Of a stretch of DNA of 25,764 nt, positions 18,372 through 25,764 are shown in pieces. Made by a program: the position numbers and the translations under genes. How positions within the stretch are numbered: position 1 is the first letter of the stretch; the number at the start of each line of letters is the position of its first letter. The DNA is from Asterionellopsis glacialis (lineage: Eukaryota > Bacillariophyta > Plagiogrammaphyceae > Rhaphoneidales > Asterionellopsidaceae): positions 1-25,764 of the forward strand of contig WKLE02001324.1 in the NCBI GenBank assembly GCA_014885115.2, written 5' to 3'. Under the pieces are notes generated by a model. That model searched no databases. It was given only the letters and a program-made list of their open reading frames with translations, and had not been told where the DNA came from.

Positions 18372-20887
18372 ATGAAGTTCTCAAGAATCGCGATTGCCGC
18401 CACGGCCCTTGCCGCTGGTGTTAACGGTTTTGCCGGAACCCCCCTCAAGACTGGTCGCTCTTTCGCTGTCAGCCAGGTACGTTGGAATGGTGTGAAAGCA
18501 TCTGGCTTGTGAGAAAGCTTTCTCGTCGACGACATTTTTAAGACCTGTCATGACTAGAAACTTTGAACAGAAGAAAATTGATATAATCGGACGATTTGGA
18601 TTGTTTCTCATCACCGGTCGCTTGGAGACAGTCAAGAAGCAAAAAAATGATTGCTTGATGGCGTTCACATTTCAGAATCCTTTTAAAGTCGCTGTTGTCA
18701 CCTCCGTATAAGTTCTTTTCTGACATTGTTTATCTTTATAAAATTTTACAGAATGTCCTCAGGATGAGCACTGCCGTCGATGTTGACAAGAAGGCCGCTC
18801 TTGCCACAGCCGCTAACGAGGCTCGTGGTCTTGCTATGGACTCCATTGCCGCTGCCCACTCTGGTCACATGGGTCTTCCTCTTGGAGCTGCTGAAATTGG
18901 TGCCGTTCTTTACGGATCCCAAGTAAGTACTTTTTTCTGTATGGCCTTGTTACTGTTTCCTGTTTTCATTTTTGAAACGGTTTCTAATGTGATTACCTTC
19001 AATCTTTTTCTTTTTGGCCAATAGATGAGCTACAACGCCAAGGACCCCCAATGGATTAACCGTGATCGCTTCATCCTTTCTGCTGGACACGGATCTATGT
19101 TCATCTACTCTTGGCTCAACCTTGCCGGATACGATCTTCCCATGGAGGAACTCAAGAACTTCCGTCAACACCACTCCATGACCCCTGGTCACCCCGAATT
19201 CCCCAACTCCGAACACAACACCCCCGGAGTTGAGTGCACCACCGGTCCTCTTGGACAAGGTGTTGCCAACGCCGTTGGTTTCGCCGCCTCCGAAAAGATG
19301 GCTGAGGCCGTTTACAACACCGATGAACACAAGATCTTCGGTCACCACGTTTTCGCTCTTGCCGGAGATGGATGCTTCCAAGAGGGTGTTTCCGCCGAAG
19401 CCGCTGCCTTCGCCGCCCACGAGAAGCTTGATAACCTTATCATCATGTACGACGCCAACGAGGTCACCCTTGACAAAATGGCCGAATACACTCAATCCGA
19501 GGACATCTTGAAGCGTTACGAGGCATACGGATGGGAAGTCTATGACATTGATGGTCACGACCTCGAGGCCGTTGAGTCCACCATCGCCGCTGCCAAGGCC
19601 TCCGACAATGGAAAGCCCAAGTTTATCAAGTGCAACACCATCATCGGTAAGGGTATGGAAGAAACCGAGGGAACCAACGCTGCTCACGGAGAAGCCGGTG
19701 TCCCATACGTTGAAAAGGCCAAGCTCAACATTGGCATCCCTGAAGGAGAGAGCTGGTATGTTTCTGAAGGAACCCGCGACTACTTCAAGGAGGTCCAAGA
19801 AAAGAACCAAAAGGAGTACGATGAATGGCAAGAGACCTTCGCCGCCTGGAAGGAGGCCAACCCCGATCTTGCCAAGCAACTTGACGATGCCGTCAATGAC
19901 AACGTCATGTCTGCTGAAGATATGATCAAGGATATCCCTCCCATGGAATCTGGTGCTGAAGCCACCCGTGTTTCTGGAAACAAGGTTATCCAAGAAATCT
20001 CCCGCCTTGTGCCCCACTACGTTTCTGGATCTGCCGATCTTCACGGATCTACCCGTAACTACATCAACGATGGAGGAAACTTCGGAGCTGGTTTCGACAA
20101 GAGTTACGCCGGAAAGAATCTTTACTTCGGTATCCGTGAACACGCTATGGGATCCATCATGAACGGATTCGCTTACCACGGACTTTTCAAGATCTCCGGA
20201 TCTACCTTCCTTGTCTTCGTTGACTACTTCCGTCCTACTGTCCGTGTTGCTGGTCTTGCCGAACTCGGTGCCGTTTCCTGGATTCTTACCCACGACTCCG
20301 TTGGTGTTGGTGAGGATGGTCCTACCCATCAACCTGTTGAGACTGTTTCTGGTCTTCGTGTATTCCCTAATGTCGATGTCATGCGTCCTGCCGATGCTGA
20401 AGAGACTGTTGCTGCTATGGTTCACTCCGTCACACGCAAGGACGGTCCTACTGCCTTGATCTTCTCTCGTCAAAACATTGCCCAAAACGATGCTATCTCT
20501 GTTGAGGCCCGTCGTGAGGGAACCCTTAAGGGTGCTTACATTGCCAAGGAAGAGACTGAAGATCTTGACCTTATTGTCATTGCCACTGGATCTGAAGTTC
20601 CCCACGCACTCGATGCCACCGCTGATATGCCCGGTGCCCGAGTTGTTTCCATGCCATGCATGGAAGTCTTCGAACGTCAATCCGATGACTACAAGGAATC
20701 CGTCCTTCCTTCCTCATGCACCAAGCGTATCGCCATCGAGGCCGGTGTTACCGGACTTTGGTACAAGTATGCCTCCAAGGTTGTTGGAATTGACCGCTTC
20801 GGATTCTCTGCTCCTGGAGATATCACCATGAAGGAGCTCGGTATGACCCCCGAAAACCTTAAGGCTGAGATTGAATCCATGAACTAA
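18372..20887 (+). CDS. TKT: Transketolase, plastid-targeted, three exons
   Basis: The gene joins 18372-18476, 18752-18922 and 19025-20887, giving 712 aa. Introns are 275 and 102 bp, with donors CAG|GTACGT and CAA|GTAAGT, acceptors TTTACAG and CAATAG, both phase 0. Exon 1 encodes a signal peptide ([19 protein letters not shown]) followed by FAG, matching the diatom plastid presequence with Phe at +1. Mature-enzyme hallmarks are HSGHMGLP (71-78), the thiamine diphosphate/metal site GDGCFQEG (206-213) with Asn237, SADLHGST (428-435), FGIREHAMG with the catalytic Glu464, and the signature [14 protein letters not shown] (516-529). It transfers two-carbon ketol units between sugar phosphates, here most likely in the Calvin cycle in the stroma. 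Codons are strongly biased to C-ending and GCC/AAG/ATC types, unlike neighbouring genes, which suggests high expression. The long open frame on the opposite strand is a by-product of this bias. Confidence 0.96.
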
Positions 20888-21566
20888 GTTAGCTAGTTTA
20901 CTGTAGTCTTGTAACTTAAAATGGGAAAAAAAATGAATGTATAACTCTGATCTTGTGTTAACTCTATTGAAACATGTATGCATCCTGCACATATCTATTT
21001 TACATCCTTTCACCAAAAGCAACAGTAGCACAACGGTATATACAATGTGAAAGAAGATCTTGTAGACATCGAGCATGTAGTTTATAGAAACACGTACGAC
21101 CTGAGCTGCTATGATCATTACGGAATGTGAATCCGGTCTAGAAGTAGGACTACCTAGGACCTACGGCACCACAGAAGGACTAAGATAACTTTTAAACTCT
21201 AGAGACTTGTCAAGATATTAATAGGCTCTGGTAGACTAGAGAGAAAAAGATTGTGCGTGTGCTGCCTCCAGCGAAGCAAATAATTGACTCCCTTCACCTT
21301 GATCTAATAGGTCTTCTAGATTTGGTTGTTCTAGAGAGGCCAGGTATGACCTCTAGACTGCACTTCTAAAAACTTTTAACTTTTTCTATCTAAACTTTTT
21401 AACTTGTAACAGGAAGGACCTACTGTACGACTGACAGACTGTCCAACTAAGAAAACCTTACTCGCCTCTCGGAGGGAGTTCAGTTCGATCGGGACAGTCC
21501 TTTTCATGTCTGTACATGAAACATCAACCAGAATGGATGTCATAATTGGTCGACTTCTGTTTTACC
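20888..21566. other. Intergenic region between transketolase and the SET gene
   Basis: The first part is the transketolase 3' UTR. At 21130-21240 there are GGACTACCTAGGACCTAC-like units and TCTAGAG motifs, members of the intergenic palindrome family. TTTCATGT (21502-21509) and ACATGAAA (21514-21521) form an 8-bp inverted repeat about 45 bp before the SET gene ATG. No gene is seen. Confidence 0.55.
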
Positions 21567-23621
21567 ATGGTATCTGATGCATCATCAGCATCGCATCAAA
21601 AGGAAGAAGTTTGTGAAAATGGAATCAGTAGAAGCAGGAGTAGTAGTATTCTTGCCGTTATTCAAAAACTTTCCGACATGTCAATTTCATGTGCTTTGTC
21701 GGCAAGACATGAAGAAGGTGCAGGTATCCTTGCAATATGTTGTCGTCCCATCGAGAAGGGTGAATTGTTGTTACAATGTCATGCAGCAAGTATTTCGTTA
21801 GATCCACACCATCGAACTTCTCGATGTTCTTTCTGTGCAGTTAGTTTTGAAGCGAAATCGAATGCTATTGCAAAAACCACCAGTCAACAAGAAGAGGGCA
21901 ACAAAGAAGCACGATTTTGTAATGAATGTCGAATGGTTGCAACATGCAAGTCTTGCGCTCTTGCAATGCAGTGGCATACTGAGAGTTGTGAATGTCAAGT
22001 TATGCAAGCCTTAGCTCAATGCTTCCATGAAACACTTGGTATCGAGCAAGTAGATTCTATATATGTCTTGACTGTTCGTTTGATCATTCGAAGATGGTAT
22101 GATGTGCAAAAGCAACAAGAAGAGACTTCAAAAGACATTAATAACAACTTTCTGGAGGAAGAAGTGGTAATAGTAGAAGAAGAGGGCGGAACGAAGAACG
22201 ATTCAAACATGGATGAAACTTGCACAAAGTCAAATTATCATACAAAATCCTTATTATCACATTTCTACTTAACACCTATTGACTGGGATCTGTTCGATCT
22301 ACTATATAAACAAGATACAGCGACGATGGGATTAAGTGAGATTGTGACAATCATTTGCAATGGGATGAAAAAATTACTATCTAAAACAACAGAAACCACC
22401 ACTAAGACTCAAAACGACAATGTCAAGAAACAAAGAAAAGATGCACCAGCAGTATCAACGTCATCTCCATCACTGGAAAAATTGTTTACCAAGGAAAGGT
22501 TTGAATCTGTTTTAGGACGTGTTTTGGGATGCTGCCATGCAATCACAGATTTGAATTTACCATTGGGTTGTCAGAGTGTCGGACGGGCATTATTTCTATA
22601 TCATAGTTATTACAATCATAGTTGTTGCCCTAATTCATTCCTATCATGTCACATCGGAGAAGATTCTTTATCAACACCATCTGTGATTGGAAGTTCGATG
22701 ACAAACTCCAGCAGTACCCCTCCTCGTAATACAGAAGAGACTGCAAAAAGTAACAAACAAGTACAGCAAGGGCAACAAATCTGTGGACTCGTAGCTCAAG
22801 TGTATAGTATTTCCAATGTAGGAGAAAACACACCCATCACAATAAGTTACATTCCCATGTCAGGTATTGACTGTAAAGAGCGACGCCAACGACTTCAAGA
22901 TGGATACTGTTTTGAATGCAATTGTGAAGCATGTTTGGGAGCAACAAAACAAAAAAAGCTAACAAGAAGTGATGAAGTATACGGCGAGTTGGAAAATGCA
23001 TTGCAAACACCTGAAGGAACTGATTTACAATCCTTGAGGGAAGTTCAATTTAACTGCAATGAAAGGTTACTTCGTATCAAAGAGGAAGATGATAAAAGTC
23101 AAGTAGGATCATCATTAGTACCCCCCACGACAAAAGATGATTTCAATAGAGATGATTGTCTTAATAGTTGTCTAATGATGATTCGTATGAGCCAAAGAGG
23201 AATTCAAAATCAGAAAATTCCAATATCGCATGAAGTATCCATTGAAGCTCATCGCCTCTTAGCAATGGCACTTTCATTACAATGGAATAGTAACAGCAAC
23301 AATGGTGATGATGATTCCGTTATGGTGGCCATTCAAGAACATTGTAACTTCTTTGACAAGGTGCAGCCTATCTAACGTTTGTTTGATCCTATAGCAAAGG
23401 CAACTCAACATTTGGAATGTTTTCGTGATTACAAACGTTGTGGAAATAAAGTTAAACAAACAGATCATCTAAAGTTGGCACTTGAAATTGCACAAATTTC
23501 TGTAGGTAGAAATCACCCATTCTATACAAGAATGATTCAAGAACAAAGCAACATAACAATACTTGAAAAAACTGCAAACGAAGAAGGCGAACAACCTGTC
23601 CGCAAGAAACTTAAAAAATAA
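21567..23621 (+). CDS. SMYD-type MYND/SET lysine methyltransferase-like protein
   Basis: The start is the ATG at 21567 (ACCATGG). The frame runs to TAA at 23373-23375 (602 aa) and continues in the same frame to 23621, where the sequence still reads as protein (HLECFRDYKRCGNK; ISVGRNHPFYTRM, a typical SMYD C-terminal helical repeat). Splicing of 23344-23394 would give 667 aa. Residues 48-70 form the SET N-lobe (HEEGAGILAICCRPIEKGEL). A MYND-like zinc cluster lies at C87, C90, C118, C121, C127, C130, H137 and C141, with a longer first spacer than usual. NHSCCPN (350-356) is the SET cofactor/catalytic motif, ITISYIP follows, and the post-SET cysteines are C448, C451, C453 and C456. A long low-complexity insert splits the SET domain, as in SMYD proteins. 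It probably methylates histone or non-histone lysines; the substrate is unknown. If the TAA is not spliced out, this is a truncated allele. Confidence 0.82.
23344..23394 (+). other. Candidate 51-nt intron containing the in-frame TAA
   Basis: The donor CATT|GTAACT and acceptor CCTATAG|CAA give phase 1 and restore the frame. The TAA stop is part of CTAAC (23372-23376), a good branch-point sequence 18 nt before the acceptor. A second solution, 23361-23399 (39 nt, AAG|GTGCAG to CAAAG|GCA, phase 0), also keeps the frame. Both are much shorter than the other introns here (102-275 bp). Confidence 0.45.
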
Positions 23622-23921
23622 ATTTTGAAAAAAAAGACAAGAATCATTCAAAAGGCGATGCTGTTGTTTACCTTTCTTTCAGTGGAGTCAGTACATGTTT
23701 CGCTATGACACACAAAATATTGTCGATAATACAGTTACTCATAGTTGATCTGATTGATTGCAACATCCATGCTCTTTTCCAAAGTCTAATATTTGAAAAT
23801 CGAAACGCCACACGCACATTATTTTCATATTATATATACTGTACAATCATGCTGTTGATTCCCCCCTTTTCATTCAAAGCGCAGTTTAGACTAAAAAACA
23901 TTATTATTCATTATATTATTT
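23622..23921. other. Short intergenic region between convergent genes
   Basis: AT-rich sequence holding the 3' ends of the SET gene and the tetraspan gene. It has no coding text or notable structure. Confidence 0.6.
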
Positions 23922-25194
23922 TTATGAGTTACTAGCAAATGGATTTTCACCCAGAAATTCATTGGGTGTACTTCCTCCCGCTCCACCAGCACTCCCACCA
24001 TGAAGGGTACTACCAGGTATATTAAAATGACTCGCAGAAGGGCGATGACGGGTTGATTGAGTGGATAAAGGCGGTGGTGGTGCATTATACCCTCCTGTAT
24101 CAATAGAATTATTATTTGTTGTTGTTTTGGATGATGTTGTTGTACTACCTCGATGAGCTGCAACGCCACCCATGACATCCAGATGTTGTCCAATGTTATA
24201 TGCTGCAGCTGCTGCACGTCCTGCTCCTGACAAGGACGATCCACGTCCAGTCGTACCATACCAAGCTTCTTCACGTGCATCAGCTTCAAATTCCTGCAAT
24301 ACCTCCTTGGAGGAAACAAATGTAAATCCAGCAAAACCGGTGTATACAACTGTTAAAAACATACACATGATCGAAAATACAACTGATGCGCGTTCCAATG
24401 CAGCCATTTCTTCATAATTTGCTTGTTCATTTTCTTCTTGAGCTTCTTCACCTTCACGAACATAATCTTTTATCTACAAGCATGCGGTGTGCATGTTCAG
24501 AAGCAAATGAAATGCCGCCATTGAATTAAAAATAAAGTAGAAGATAAATCCAAAACAGGAGAGAAAACAAAAGAGGAAACAATAACAAAGCAACAACCAA
24601 GTTATAGTCAGAACAGAATGAAATAATGTTTTAGAGGGTAGACAGCAAGCCTTCTCTAATACTTGGTGTTTCACAAACCCAAGTAACGTCAAATCAAATA
24701 TGTATGCGTCACAAGTGTCACAAGAAAATGATATCACGTACCTCAAATTCACCAAATAAGACGGATGTCACTAATGTGCAATTGCCAAATACTAATAATG
24801 CGCCAATAAATGATCCTAATCCCAATGGTGTTGTTCGATGAACATTACCCGTACAACATGTATAATAGGCACCTGTTGGACTTTGAAATCCTAAAATGAC
24901 AGCGCCAAAGATTGCAATGACAGTTGCTAAACATGCTGTCCACATGGCTGTAAAACTTAACGCTCTGGATGTGACTGCAATTTCCGCATAGTTATCATTT
25001 TCGCCTTGTTGTTCTTGTTCTTCTTTGTAGCCGTCATCATTGTAGTAGCCATTGTTATTATCGTATGGATTTCTGGATACTGCAGTTAAGCCAGCTATTA
25101 GGAATGATAAAAATGTAACTATCGTTACACAAGACCATAAAAAAGCTAGTAGTGCTCTTCTACTTGTTGTAATGGAACCACAAAGTCGAGTCAT
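23922..25194 (-). CDS. Four-helix membrane protein with C-terminal NPF motif, two exons
   Basis: The gene joins 25194-24742 and 24473-23922, giving 334 aa. The intron 24741-24474 (268 bp) has donor GAG|GTACGT, acceptor TTGTAG|ATA, and phase 0. Predicted membrane segments are about 14-39, 80-104, 124-147 and 180-204. The first loop is Asn/Tyr/Asp-rich and acidic; a charged loop, IKDYVREGEEAQEENEQANY, precedes helix 4 and is encoded at the exon 2 start. The tail from about 205 is Gly/Ser/Ala/Thr-rich with a PPPP run and ends NEFLGENPFASNS, containing NPF, a known EH-domain ligand in endocytic proteins. The layout recalls tetraspan vesicle proteins (SCAMP/synaptogyrin/MARVEL type), but I see no family signature, so this is only a resemblance. 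It converges on the SET gene. Confidence 0.72.
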
Positions 25195-25764
25195 TTTGTT
25201 GCTTATTATAATTTTTGTGTTCGATTGTACTTTAGTTCTTTAAGATCTTTGGATTGTTTGTTCTCTCAAATTTAAAAAAAAGAAGGCGACACGACGTATT
25301 TTCTACGTTTCTATAATGTTCAGATTCGGTCTGTTAGTTTGTACAGTGCTTGTGAATAGAGGTTAAAATATGATAGAATACTTTTTCAAATCATCCATTG
25401 GTGGTTTTGTGGGGTTGCCTTAGAAGTTGAAATGATGCCAATTCGCATGTGTCCGTCAAGACGGAAGACAGAAGCTGCAACAGACTTTGGTGGAGAACAA
25501 ATAATTGAAAAATAGGTTTATCTAAGGTATAAGAATATTCTACAGGAATTTTTAATTTTTAATTTTAAACACAATTTCATATATTGTCGTGTACTGATTT
25601 CAACGGAAAAAGACTATATTTTTCAGTTCAAACAAATTAAGTAACAACTACTATATAATATCTATCACAAACTCGGCGCATTGGTCTCACAAGCTCACAA
25701 GAACAATACCCGCCCAAACACTCCCATCCGACAGACGATCAGGCTCTTCTTCTGATTCCGATCA
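25195..25764. other. Upstream region of the tetraspan gene, right edge
   Basis: No gene is seen. The region is AT-rich except for the last ~90 bases, which are C-rich (GACAGACGATCAGG near 25730) and might be the 5' UTR of a gene beyond the edge. Nothing decisive is visible. Confidence 0.45.

Noticed and set aside
18950..20680. 576-codon open frame on the minus strand opposite transketolase
   Set aside because: It is the antisense shadow of a strongly codon-biased exon; its translation has no domain text and the plus strand is clearly transketolase.
23361..23394. 34-nt intron in the SET gene
   Set aside because: It would shift the frame and lose the clearly coding downstream sequence.

Overview
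The window looks like nuclear DNA of a diatom (stramenopile alga). The strongest pointers are a transketolase whose N-terminus is a signal peptide followed by a GF-A plastid cleavage context (the diatom 'ASAFAP'-type presequence), short GT-AG introns in compact genes, and a decayed retroelement whose reverse transcriptase text resembles elements I know from diatom genomes. The species cannot be named from the sequence.

Layout. 1 to about 6060: the 5' part of a retroelement on the minus strand (gag-like region, RT, RNase H-like region), broken by frameshifts and stops and running off the left edge; its coding strand is A/C-rich. At its 5' end lie a ~23-bp GATC-containing tandem array (5932-6069) and a ~195-bp MITE-like inverted-repeat unit (6064-6258). 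6263-7059: non-coding, with a double CRE-type palindrome (6658-6679) and a cluster of TACCAGGTACCTGGTA palindromes. 7060-8258 (+): two-exon CRAL-TRIO/SEC14-like gene. 8578-10308 (-): two-exon GT2-type glycosyltransferase, convergent with it. 10621-17220: an AT-rich block with almost no CpG (8 counted by eye in 6.6 kb), holding a frameshifted DUF3237-like gene and otherwise no recognisable gene. 17477-18371: palindrome-rich upstream region. 18372-20887 (+): three-exon plastid transketolase. 21567-23621 (+): SMYD-type MYND/SET methyltransferase-like gene interrupted by one in-frame TAA that may sit in a tiny intron. 23922-25194 (-): two-exon four-helix membrane protein with a C-terminal NPF motif. 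25195-25764: upstream sequence.

The five intact-looking genes do not form a pathway. Transketolase serves the Calvin cycle and reductive pentose-phosphate shuffling in the plastid; the others concern lipid/vesicle traffic (CRAL-TRIO, tetraspan NPF protein), secretory-pathway glycosylation (GT2) and protein methylation (SMYD-like). The five introns I can place securely are all GT-AG and all phase 0. The most unusual signals are the CpG-depleted block, the palindrome family confined to gene-flanking DNA, the paired CRE site, and two genes whose reading frame continues in frame past a stop codon.
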